DNA of 64,000 nt from Apostichopus japonicus (lineage: Eukaryota; Echinodermata; Holothuroidea; Aspidochirotida; Stichopodidae): contig NC_092561.1 of assembly GCF_037975245.1 (NCBI RefSeq), positions 846,501 through 910,500 of the forward strand. The letters run 5' to 3'. Made by a program: the position numbers and the translations under genes. The notes beneath the pieces were generated by a model. It was given only the letters and a program-made list of their open reading frames with translations, did not search any database and was not told where the DNA came from. The stretch's first letter is position 1. Each line of letters begins with the position of its first letter. Below are positions 24,801-34,720 of the stretch, piece after piece.

Positions 24801-27800
24801 CAGAGTAAGCATATACTTAAGCCGTTAAGAATATGAGTAACAAAGAAAACAGCGGTACTAGAAGCACAAATGATCGATACAATCAGTGCAGGAAAACTTC
24901 AGCAAGGAAACTCTATCAATTACAATGTGCACCAGTCTGTTAATATTTATACGAGTTCCTCCCGTTGGGCATTAAATTGAATGTAGGTAACAATTAATGA
25001 GAACTAGGTAGGCCTTGGCCTATCCTACCTTTAAGCCTTCATCGAAAGTTATACCTCGCAAGAAAACCACGATAACCGTTTAACGAAAAAAAAAAAAAAA
25101 CAATATTTGAACTTGAAGATCTGACTTCCCCCAAAATGCAATGACAAGGTTTTGGTTAGGCCTACTATTAAAAAATATTTTCAGAAGAAAACCCTTACGA
25201 TTTTTTCCACAAATATTGAGGCTTAGGTATTAGTGCTTCCTCACAATCAACAGCCTCCCCGAATTTCGCTCCGCTTACGTAAAACTTATATATATATATA
25301 ACACGTGGAAAGACCCGATTTTTTACACACATAATTCCCATTGACATTAGTCACGGAACATAAATTGGTCATCGACATTCGAACTTGCCCAGGTTCACTT
25401 CACCATGGGAACGACACAACAAATTGCACATGATAGTAAATTTTCCCGCCATCTGGACGCCGAGGTGTTCAAGCTACATCAACAGTGTAAATTTCCAGGA
25501 AATGTGGGCGGGGTAATGACAGTGTTGACGAAAGAAGTTTTACCAGTCGAAATATATGATTGGTTGCTTTTTTAATAAAATGTTATCGTAAACACAAACA
25601 TGAGCGACTTTGGATACTTTTCCTACTGTATAGGTAGCGTTTCTATTTTGCACTCCTGGCAGGATGCCAAACAAACTATTTCGAATGCAGTGTATTGCTT
25701 TTTCCACAAGGGCCATTGCTGGTATGTTATATTGAAAGTACATAGGCCTGGCCATTCAGAAAGTGTTGAAAAATCGTGTAAGGTGAATTAATGATTTGAA
25801 CAAAGTCAAAGGTGATACAACTTTGAACACAAAATTGCTTCGAAGAAATATATTGAAGTAACGTCATGTTTTGACAAAAGCATTCAATGTACAATAACTA
25901 TTTACTGACCTTTTGAAACAAAAATCCAAGCAGAAGGTGTGGGGAGCAGTAACACGAAATAAGAGAAATATCGACATATTGATGATAATGGCCATCGGTG
26001 TCGGGCGACAACCAACCATTCCCACTATATCTTATCCTGGTTCTAAGTGGCTTCCGTTCAACAAAAATATCGTTTTACCTAGGCACAAAACGTCGCACAA
26101 AATATTTTCAAAACAACGGTACACATGAAGTAATCCAATAAATCCCAGACTGAACAACGAATATAAATACGGTACACTACAGCATCGTTACTTTATTGTT
26201 TACCTCCTGCCGACACAATCGAAAATGTTTAATGTTTAATATGTAACACGGAGATACGTACTGAACTTTTTTTTAAATAATTTCAATGTTTTAACATGTC
26301 ACTCCCGTAGCTCCTTAAAAGTTGCCAAGCTTTTTATTAATAACGCCGAACGTACCGCCATTACCAGACACACAAGGCGCCACGAAATGTAACACTGTTT
26401 AAAAAGTCGGAAACATCTGAAAGTACTAGTAATATGTAAATGTTACGAACGTTTTACCCCTACATTAAGTGTATTTTTTCTCACCGTTCAATCGTCCGCT
26501 TATTTTCCTTTTTTATCTTCAATGGTTATCGAAGTTTGTTTTTTGACAATGAGGAAATGTTATTCGCAAAATTTGAACATATTGAGAAACAAATCCCAGG
26601 GCGTAAAATCTCACGAACATACTTGTACTTCCAGGAATCCAGGGTAAAGCTCGTTGCTGCATATGTTGAGCTCACACGCGCTAAGCAAGGTACCTGGGAG
26701 ACTGCTTGGGCCACCCGCCTCTCTTACGAGACGGGTTAATATAGCGTTGCATGTTTTTTGGCAGTTTGCCAGGGTTGTAACAACTCTTTGTTGGGTCAGA
26801 ATGGAATGCAAATTAACAGGTGTCAGGCTTGTGAGCAGAAACCAGGACATGACCTAGATTTCCAGGATAGTCAATATTCCGCGCGCGCACCTGCAGTTGG
26901 GATATTTGGTGATCACGTTTTAGTACGCATGACATGGGAAAACGAAAACCTCAAATGAAACTTACTGTTGGAATACGTGGATTTTACTCTTCTGATGTTC
27001 GGTTACAACTGGTTCTTATAATGTCAAGTTGAATGGAGCTGGTAAGCATCTTAGCGCCATTTTAAGTTGTGCTCGAACACTTTTGTCATGGCCAATCAGT
27101 CTGTGGATCCTAAATGTTTTTTATTTGGAAAACGGACATTCAAGGATAAAAGTCATGCAATTGGAAACTGTTTTCCTACATTCTAAGAAGTATAAGTTTT
27201 TTTACGTAACACCTCTTTTTTTGTTCAAAGTTTTGTTTTAGCATAGGCCTACTCAAATCAACTGAGGGAGAACAGGATGTTCAATGAAGGTTTACATATT
27301 TTCATATGAAAGGTCCGCCGTTTTGCGGCAAATTCTCCGCCTCTTTCAATACTATTTTCCAATAACACACTTCTTGCGACAAAGAATTACCATACGTTTG
27401 AGTTGTTCTTTTTTTTTCAAATAAAATAATGTTTCTCGTACTAAATCTGAAAAAAAAGGCGGCCATTATTTTTTCATTTCATTGCTTTAATACTACTTCG
27501 GAATACGTGGCTTCCTTTACAAAATATTATTTAATGATAGTTTAGATTGCTTGTAATCCGAATAGACACCCGGGGATTCAGGAAAAAGGAGGCCCCTTGC
27601 GCGGGCGAAAAACATGTTTTGTTTTTAACCGGCCCTGCTTCAAAGTTGTTCGGTGGATTTTTTTTTCTTTTCATTCCAACGAACCAACGGTAAATTAAAT
27701 AAAAATTGACAAAGAAACGCTTAGTAATACTTTATTATTTCTTCAAAATGTTGACAACTATTCAAAGTAAACTAATCCTCCGTGGAACAGAACCGCTACA

Positions 27801-30800
27801 ACTGAAAAATAAAGTCGGGGAAAGAAAAACTGAATAGAAACCCAATTAACAAAAAACATTCTATGCCATCAAACACTTTACCTTCGTCCCCTTCGCTGCA
27901 AAGTGAATATCACCTCTTAAACTACGATGTAAGAAACGGCTGTTTTAAACATCTCACTAACTCTTTCGGCGACTTTAATCCCTATTCATTGAGCACAATA
28001 GCATTTCCTGCGTATAAACTCGTAGAGGGATTATATGCGGTGTCTACGCGGCCTCTACGCGGCAATTTCTTTGTCAACGAGTTTATACGCGAGTGTACGT
28101 GTTTATACGGTGACATCCCTATGTTCCGACGTCTCTATGTTCCGACGTCTCTATGTTCCGACGTCTCTATGTTCCGACGTCTCTATGTTCCGACGTCTCT
28201 ATGTTCCGACGTCTCTATGTTCCGACGTCTCTATGTTCCGACGTCTCTATGTTCCGACGTCTCTATGTTCCGACGTCTCTATGTTCCGACGTCTCTATGT
28301 TCCGACGTCTCTATGTTCCGACGTCTCTATGTTCCGACGTCTCTATGTTCCGACGTCTCTATGTTCCGACAAACTGTTTGGACTCTAATTTTTTTTGACC
28401 AAATTTTATTCGGATCCCATTCGTGACCCAATTTTTTTTCGGACCCCATTTTTTTGGAACCAATTTTTTTGGACCACAATTTTTGGGACCCAATTTTTGG
28501 ACCAACATGATTTCTGACCAATTTTTTCCCTGACTCCTAATTAGGTCCCAAAAATTGGGTCCCAAAATATTAACTCCCAAAAAAATTTGGGTCCCCACAA
28601 ATTGGGTCCACAAAAATTAGGTCCAAAAAAAATTGGGTCCACAAAAAAATTTGGGTGACCAAAAATTGGGCCAGAGAAAAAAAATTGGGTCTGAAAAAAT
28701 TGGGTCCAAAAAGAATGGGGTCCGAAAAAAATTGGGTCACAAAAAAATGGGTCCGAAAAAATTTTGTTCAAAAAAAATTACAGTCCAAACAATTTGTCGG
28801 AACATAGAGACGTCGGAACATAGAGACGTCGGAACATAGAGACGTCGGAACATAGAGACGTCGGAACATAGAGACGTCGGAACATAGAGATGTAACCGTT
28901 TATACGTGTTTATACGATTCTGTGCGCGTACACATGTCCAGTTATACGTAAGCCATACTGTAGACAGGGTGAAGCTGTACTGGGTCTAGACAGGGTGAAG
29001 CTGTACTGCATCTAGACAGGGTGAAGCTGCACTGGGTCTAGACAGGGTGAAGCTGTACTGGGTCTAGACGGGGTGAAGCTGTACTGGGTCTAGACGGGGT
29101 GAAGCTGTACTGGGTCTAGACGGGGTGAAGCTGTACTGGGTCTAGACAGGGTGAAGCTGTACTGGGTCTAGACAGGGTGAAGCTGTACTGGGTCTAGACA
29201 GGGTGAAGCTGTACTGGGTCTAGGCAGGGTGAAGCTGTACTGGGTCTAGACAGGATGAAGCTGTACTGGGTCTAGACAGGGTGAAGCTGTACTGGGTCTA
29301 GACAGGGTGAAGCTGTACTGGGTCTAGGCAGGGTGAAGCTGTACTGGGTCTAGACAGGATGAAGCTGTACTGGGTCTAGACAGGGTGAAGCTGTACTGGG
29401 TCTAGACAGGGTGAAGCTGTACTGGGTCAAGACAGGGTGAAGCTGTACTGAGTATAGACAGGGTGAAGCTGTACTCGGTCCAGACAGGGTGAAGCTGTAC
29501 TGGGTCTAGACAGGGTGAAGCTGTACTGAAATGATTGTTTATGTCACATCCCTCCCACACACAATATGAAAAAGACAGTGGGTTTCACCATTATTATTCT
29601 TCTTCATCCTGTGGGCGCGAATTGCAAATTATTAAGTTTGTTTTTACAGCTATTAAATTTTATTGTTAAACCCTTTATCTTGACAAATCTAACCTTAAGT
29701 GATTCTCTGTTATGTGATATCACTTTTGTGACTCATACTGAAAGTGGGCTTCCACGACAAAAAGAGCAGAAGGGGTGGATTATTATTTTTTTTTTTAGGG
29801 GGGGGTGGGGTGTCTTGCCATTACCCATAAATGTTTTTACAGTAGTATTGAGATTCTGCAGCATTACTGTTCTAAAATATATCGCAACATTATGAATGGT
29901 AGAACTGACTGGGAATTTTGGTTTATAATTTCTCATTTAGTTTTACTATGTTCATTTACTTGTATAATATAATACATAAAATGCTGAATTTCTCTAGGAA
30001 ACCCGTCCCTGCTAACTCTTTGTGGGTTGTTCTTGATTATTTTAATGCTCTTCCTTAACTTTGTTGTCCCAATCTTTGGATGATATGACAGAAATCAATT
30101 TCCTTACATTATTCTGGGATTAATTTCGCACATGCACAGCTTAGTCAGTAAAAGCACTCCATGATCCTTTTCTTTCTTCTAGAACATTCAAGAAAATTGA
30201 AAATCTTCATCAATATTTGCAAATAAGTCATCCACAAATGTGGTAGCTGCTGCACTTATACGGGTTGGTTTAGCGATAACCTGGATAAAAGTCTAGTATA
30301 AAAGAGGCAGGATTTTAGAAAGTCATTTGAATTTTCTCTATGTAGTAAAAGTAAAATATAAGTATGAATTATGTTATAATCTCCCATGATATTGCAGTCA
30401 ACTCTTTGTACTTGGTATTTCACTTTGGTTAACTCTTTTGTTTGTTTCGGCAGGCCGTTGAGGTAGACGATAATGCAATATGTCTAAACACTAGAACCTT
30501 GAAAGCTAAACATCCGAGGGCAATTACGGTCAGTCTAGACGGAGGCAAGACACTTTCTCGTAGTTATTTAGCCAAGGAATTAATAGAGCCCGGCTACAAA
30601 AAAGATGGCAAACCAGTTCCGGGTGCTGGCTGCGAGGTAAACATTCTCGTTAGTTTACATGAATTAATTAAGTTTGTTGTTTTAACGAAACTGTTGAACC
30701 TTGTTTGCGTCTTTTAAGTGACAACCGCATCCATAATTTTTTTTTTTTAATTTGTAACATTTTGCGGCGATACAAACTTTTTTTTTTAAATGTTGTGTAG

Positions 30801-31856
30801 TTTATGATTGCATCTGGCAAAATCAAGGAACAGTTTTTGTAATGTCATCCTGGCAAATTGCTCAGGAAGGAGCCTTAGTCTGTTTCCTCGTTGATGAACG
30901 GATCACGTGACCACTATTAAAGGAAGTAAATAGCCTTAGAGACATGTTGCACAATTTGAAGTCTAAACTGCAGAGACCATTTACAACTAAGCAATCGCAT
31001 TTCAAATGTATATGAAATTTCAAGCACAAAGTCAACAGCAATATTGTAAAAATCAACAGGAAAGTCAACAACAGTATTATAACAGGAATGAAAGGCTTCT
31101 TGTATAACACATCAGCCATGATGACATCACAGACCACCTGCTGTGAATCACTTCCTGTAGTATTAGAGAACTTTCGCTTTTAACCTAGCCATATGTAAAA
31201 ACGCATTCAACTGTACAATTTTCTTTAAAGATCCTTAATAGTTTTGCACAAATTGTCTTCTTTTGCTCTTAAATATACATTTGAGAGGTAGGATTTCCCA
31301 CAATTTGATCAGCATATACCTGATATGAATTCAAACTCATGATATATGTAACTCTGCTTGACTGCCAAAAATTTCGGATGCCTGCTGTATTGTTGCTAGT
31401 AATATTTTGAAGGTGCATCAATTATGAAGCCTTCACTATACTTTTCTAACCAAACAACCTTTTTATGTATATCGAGATGATTTCATTTTGATGTAACTTT
31501 TACAGGCTAGTGTAATAGGGTTCAGAGCTCCTTCGGACCCCTCCAGGATGCAGTTTAACAAGAGGTGGGTGTTATTCTCCAACCCAGCCGATGGGGCCTT
31601 CAGAAGACACCTCTCGATTCGTCTGAGCATCGACGGGTGTCGATCCTGGTCGTTACCATGGAGGATTTACAGAGAAAAAGCGGCATATTCAGATTTGGCA
31701 TATTTCGAGGGTTTTGTCAACAACAAGAGACAGCATATGATCGCCATCCTCTTTGAAGGAGGTGTTGAAAGAGTGCAAGAAGGGTTAAGGTTCAAAATGT
31801 TTAATTTAGAAGCAGTTTTATCAGGGATTAAGTCAGAATATGACTTGAACAGGTAA
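9097..31856 (+). CDS. Membrane-anchored sialidase, NEU2/3/4-like (10 exons, complete)
   Basis: An exo-alpha-sialidase (GH33, six-bladed BNR propeller) that removes terminal sialic acid from glycoproteins or gangliosides. Exons: 9066-9124, 13207-13416, 17140-17194, 18238-18411, 19227-19365, 19970-20063, 21028-21105, 22643-22788, 30454-30636, 31506-31856 (TAA at 31854). All phases match. The frame is 485 aa from the ATG at 9097, which directly follows an in-frame TGA, or 468 aa from the ATG at 13230. A basic stretch and a hydrophobic segment (about residues 26-45) predict a type II membrane protein. Catalytic set by comparison with human NEU2: arginine triad R98 (RIPAV), R322, R402; acid Asp122; Glu306; nucleophile Tyr430 in AYSDL. 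The spacing between these residues is close to NEU2. Asp boxes: SYDLGQTW at 203, SIDGCRSW at 410, and weaker ones near 279 and 335. GPGHSIQ, typical of NEU2/3, is at 234-240. Vertebrate NEU3 is not classically type II, so the anchor is notable. Substrate and compartment are not shown. Confidence 0.93.
10200..10760. repeat. Inverted repeat, ~200 bp arms, in sialidase intron 1
   Basis: The left arm (about 10204-10400) and right arm (about 10556-10756) are reverse complements over nearly their whole length. Shared pieces include CAAAATTTTGTTTTGATATG, GAGATATTGACAGTTGAAG and ACAGGTGTGA. The spacer is about 155 bp. This is the shape of a foldback or MITE-type element; target duplications were not resolved. 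Confidence 0.7.
11850..12530. repeat. Old degenerate tandem duplication in intron 1
   Basis: Related blocks recur around 11880-12000, 12095-12235 and 12360-12525, sharing 'gaccct..ggaaa.tacttcca', 'aagcaagtttgaagttca', 'acaagaga' and 'gaagaactct'. Divergence is high, so the boundaries are approximate. Confidence 0.4.
13551..13625 (+). repeat. 15-bp minisatellite
   Basis: Four to five copies of GGTGCTCCTACCACT, with one disturbed copy. It lies in intron 2, about 135 bp after the donor of the anchor exon. The unit length is a multiple of three, so it looks open in several frames but is not coding. Confidence 0.8.
13826..13870 (+). repeat. GGGGGGTTGGGAG simple repeat
   Basis: Three tandem G-rich units with potential to form a G-quadruplex. 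Confidence 0.7.
18797..18836. repeat. TA microsatellite in intron 4
   Basis: An almost pure run of AT dinucleotides. Confidence 0.9.
18893..18965 (+). repeat. tRNA-like head of a SINE
   Basis: A near-complete cloverleaf is visible. Acceptor arms GCGTCCA/TGGAGGC pair with one mismatch; A box TAGCCTAGTGG; anticodon stem CCGC/GCGG with loop ATATAAA; T arm CCGGG-TTCGAAT-CCCGG, which also holds the B box. The implied AUA anticodon and A at position 32 are abnormal for a working tRNA. Unrelated sequence follows without a terminator T-run, so a SINE head is favoured over a tRNA gene. It sits in sialidase intron 4. Confidence 0.6.
19507..19690 (+). repeat. CTC/CAC trinucleotide repeat
   Basis: A long mix of CTC and CAC triplets in intron 5. 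It gives an artificial Leu/His-rich open frame. Confidence 0.9.
20570..20609 (+). ncRNA. Hammerhead-ribozyme-like motif (degenerate, candidate)
   Basis: In order: GCCT, UUGAAGA (core-like, U for the usual C3), stem-loop GATCC-TGCTA-GGATC, GAA-ACGU-C, then AGGC, which pairs with the first GCCT. This follows the layout of minimal type I hammerheads of Penelope-like elements, where ACGU forms helix III in a dimer. Deviations: U at C3 and one extra A before stem II. Activity is doubtful. Confidence 0.28.
23041..24217 (+). repeat. 26-bp minisatellite, left part (~45 copies)
   Basis: Tandem 26-bp units with core GGGTCTAGACAGGGTGAAG plus CTGTACT. Most copies differ by one or two bases (gacGGGG, ggcAGGG, aGGAGGG variants). 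There are higher-order blocks: for example, a variant series near 23100-23310 reappears near 23760-23960, which suggests segmental duplication or unequal exchange. It lies in intron 8 of the sialidase gene. Confidence 0.95.
24440..24757 (-). repeat. tRNA-derived SINE inside the 4.74 kb element
   Basis: On the minus strand, 24757-24683 has acceptor-like GGCGGAG, an A box (TAGCCTACTGG) and a B box in CCCGGTTCGATTCCCCG. A non-tRNA body then runs toward about 24440. The anticodon loop is eight nucleotides, so this is not a functional tRNA. Confidence 0.55.
28121..28890. repeat. Imperfect palindrome with 16-bp tandem arms
   Basis: The left arm is about 15.6 copies of a 16-bp unit (GTTCCGACGTCTCTAT) at 28121-28370. 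The right arm is about six inverted copies at 28796-28890. Between them, 28371-28540 and about 28640-28795 are also inverted copies rich in 'ggacccaattttttt'. The transcript would fold into a long hairpin. The left array reads open in all frames because 16 is not a multiple of three, giving a false 187-aa frame. Confidence 0.85.
28961..29528 (+). repeat. 26-bp minisatellite, right part (~22 copies)
   Basis: Same unit and phase as 23041-24217. The phase continues across the 4.74 kb insertion after allowing for the duplicated TA, so the two parts were one array of about 65 copies. Confidence 0.93.
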
Positions 31857-33434
31857 CAGGACCCATCAACGGTCTCAATATCAGTTTTACTTTATACAGA
31901 AGCTTTACTTGAAGCTGCCTTATACACAGATCTGCACCCACATGTCGTTCCTTTTACCGGTTCCTGGGAGGGGGATGGGAGGGATGTGGGGGATGCCAAA
32001 TGGGGGATGGCACGAGTCCTACGGACTGATTTAGACAGTACCATGAACCTTTATGGAATGGCATCCTGAAAAGAGGATAGTGGTCTAATTGTTCCCTGAC
32101 TGAATGTAAAAAAGTCTCTCGACTCAATATTTTACCCACAACTGAATATGGAGGTGGGCCGGCCATGGCATTCCCAGCTCCTTCCCCCCACCCCCTCACT
32201 GCCAAGCTACGTAATATTCATATATCATTGAACAGGTACCTCTCAGTGGATGAATGTGTTTTACAACCCCTCCTTTTCTATGTATAATATAGTGAGTTAT
32301 GTCCATAACAGAAAATTTTGTGTCCCACAATTTTGATGTAGATGTCCATTACATCATTTGCAAACTTTTTAATCTTGTGTTTTTTGTCCCCATTGTGCCA
32401 TTTAGATGGCATATATAACAAACTGTACCTTATGTGTTATTATTTAGTCATCGGATCGTAGCAAATTCTACACAGTGTAGCGTTTAAGTCTCACTTAGCA
32501 TTGCTGTTATGATGGCAAAAAAAAACAACTATTGTTCGTTTTGTTTTGTTTTTTGGACAAGTTTTTTTTTTTTCTTTTTCAACAACCTTCCCAAATGTCA
32601 ACCATCAATAATGTCATTAAAAACACTTCGTTTTCTATGAAGGATTCTCATGGTTCGAAAACATGCGAAAGTCAAAGGTTTGTGGTTTATAATGGTGCAA
32701 ATGCAGGACTTTTTTCATGTTAAATGAAAGGAGGACCTATTCCTCTTCAAATAATGTGAGTTTTAATAGATTAAATCATTTTAGACCAAAGAGTCGAAAA
32801 CTTATGGGACCTTGGACAACCAACAGAAATTAGAAAGCATTTTCATGTTTTTCCAAGTGTGGCAGTTTTTCTAGTACGATTAATAGTAGTAAACAAGCAA
32901 TGGAACTTCAAATAGCTCTTGCAAATATTATCATTCCTTTTTCGTTGTCATATTGTGTTTCTACTGTGTATATATATTCTTTTTCTAGTTGCAAATATTT
33001 CCTTTTCTACATTTTTTTTTTCATTTTTCTACATATTTTGCTGGGTTTCCATCGTTTTTGTAATGTTACAATCAATTTCCTTAACTAAGGAATTTTTCCC
33101 CTCTATTTCTCCTCTATTTCTCCATGTCACATGACTTCTAAAAGAAGGTAGAAAGGGAGTTATTGGTCTCATCCTCTCATTGTCATCTCCTCCCCCTCCC
33201 CCTTCCCCTCCCCCTCCCCCACCCAACTTCTCGTTGCTGCCACGTTTTGCAAGCTTCTTGTATACCCCTCTTTTAACAGGAATCATTTTTCTTTCAAAAG
33301 CAGTGCTTCTTACAGTGTGTGTTTATAGGCTAAGTAAGTGAAATATTAAGTTTTTTTTAGTGTTTTTGAGAAAAAGAAAACAGAACAGATGTAAAAGCCC
33401 ATACAAAGGTGACCGTGGAGGTAACAGATGGTCC
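31857..33434. other. Sialidase 3' flank, no gene seen
   Basis: This presumably contains the 3' UTR. No clear AATAAA signal was found close to the stop codon. Pyrimidine-rich tracts occur at 32930-33040 and 33185-33225. Confidence 0.4.
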
Positions 33435-33442
33435 GTGACGGG

Positions 33443-34712
33443 CAGGGACGTAGCTAAGGCCTGATGATTGGGGGGGTGTAGTGTCTGAAATTCCAACTGG
33501 ATGGTTTTGGAGCAAGAAAATTCCGACTGCTGCCTTGTACCCATCCCCCCACCCCCCCCCCCCCCCGTACTACTCGTCAACATTAACATTTTGAACGCGC
33601 GCGTAGCGCGCGGAAATTTTTTTCGATACATTTGTACACAGGCCCTCACTTCACAAACTTATTAATCACTCTGGCTAAGCAAGTTAGCAACTGAGTAAAG
33701 TTATCTGCTTCTAGGCTACATAGACTACTAACTACAAAAGCTATGTTAATGTAACAAAGGGGAAATCGTTTTGCAACAAATTATATTCGACGACATAGTG
33801 AATTACCAAAAAATACAGTGCTTTTCACTAGCACGCTTAATATTGTTTTCTTGGGGAGGGGGGGGGGGGCTATTTATCACTCACATGAAAAACTTTCAAT
33901 TGTGCACTTCATTCCAACTGAGCATTCAGAATGAAGTGAACAATTAAACATTTTGCAGAAAAATGTTGAGTTGACGAGATATGATAAGTTGTCAATTAAA
34001 CATTTTGCAGAAAAATGTCCAATTGATGAGATGAGGCTATGATAAGTAATTGTCAATTAAACATTTTCAGAAATTTTTCAATTGCTCAGTTAAAGCAACT
34101 GAGCAATCCAACATTTTTCTGATTTTGATAAGATTTTATCTTGTTATCTAAACAATTTACTGAAAAATGTCAACTTATGGGGCAAAGTTTTTCTTATTGA
34201 TGGCAATTTTAAGCTTCCGTAGATTAACATTGCGCGTTTTAATCGTATACCATACAATGTATATCCTGAACTTACTTGAAGCTAGCGCACAGGGTCAACC
34301 CAGCCAATAGCAAAATTAATACATGAATTAACCGAATTGAAGCTGGCGAACTTTGTACAGTAGTTCTATTAGAATTTTTTTTTTTTTTAGAGTATTCAAA
34401 ATCATACGAAGTTTTGTATGGTGGAGTATAAGGATCGCGAGATACAATTTCTCAATGTGACAAGGAAAACGTGGTAAATATCACTGATCAAAGGTCAATT
34501 TTGACCAAAAATTTTAGGTCAATCAAAAATTACAAGAATATGTGAAAATGAGAGTGCGACAGTCGGAAAATTAGAGTGCGACAGTTGGAAAATTTAGAGT
34601 GCGACAGTCGGAAATTCCGACTGTGGCACTGAAATTTTCCAACTGTCGTCAGTTTTACCAAGATTGGGGGGGTGAGACACCCCCCCACACCCCCCCTCTA
34701 GCGACGTCCCTG
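33443..34712. mobile_element. hAT-like non-autonomous transposon, 1.27 kb, perfect 8-bp TSD
   Basis: It starts CAGGGACGTAGCTA and ends with the complement of CAGGGACGTCGCTA. Both sides carry the perfect direct repeat GTGACGGG (33435-33442 and 34713-34720). CAGG-type short TIRs with an 8-bp duplication are characteristic of hAT elements. There is no transposase frame. Subterminal G/C runs and internal short repeats (see 33930-34090 and 34545-34640) are present. The intact TSD suggests a fairly recent insertion. Confidence 0.82.
33930..34090 (+). repeat. Three internal ~55-60 bp repeats of the hAT-like element
   Basis: CAATTAAACATTTT(GC)AGAAA recurs three times, each followed by a related 'gatgagat..gataag' stretch in the first two. 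A separate triplet of 'agagtgcgacagt.ggaaa' lies at 34545-34615. Confidence 0.7.
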
Positions 34713-34720
34713 GTGACGGG

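Larger units (their letters stand above)
24218..28960. mobile_element. 4.74 kb TIR element (CAGT ends, TA target duplication) inside the minisatellite
   Basis: The left end CAGTACCGCTCACGTATAA and the reverse complement of the right end CAGTATGGCTTACGTATAA match at 16 of 19 positions, and the next CT also matches. Each end abuts TA of a minisatellite unit (24216-24217, 28961-28962), so removing the element with one TA restores a normal repeat. CAGT ends plus a TA duplication fit the Tc1/mariner superfamily (including pogo/Tigger types), but no transposase was recognised. Inside are CGTATAA/TACGCG-rich subterminal repeats (24228-24430, 28010-28110, 28890-28950), a tRNA-like SINE (about 24440-24757) and a palindrome (28121-28890). 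It is a non-autonomous element swollen by insertions, or a new family. Confidence 0.7.

Noticed and set aside
27863-28426. 187-aa open frame with MFRRLYVPTSLCSDVS repeats
   Set aside because: It arises from the 16-bp minisatellite, which lacks stops in all frames; no start context or homology.
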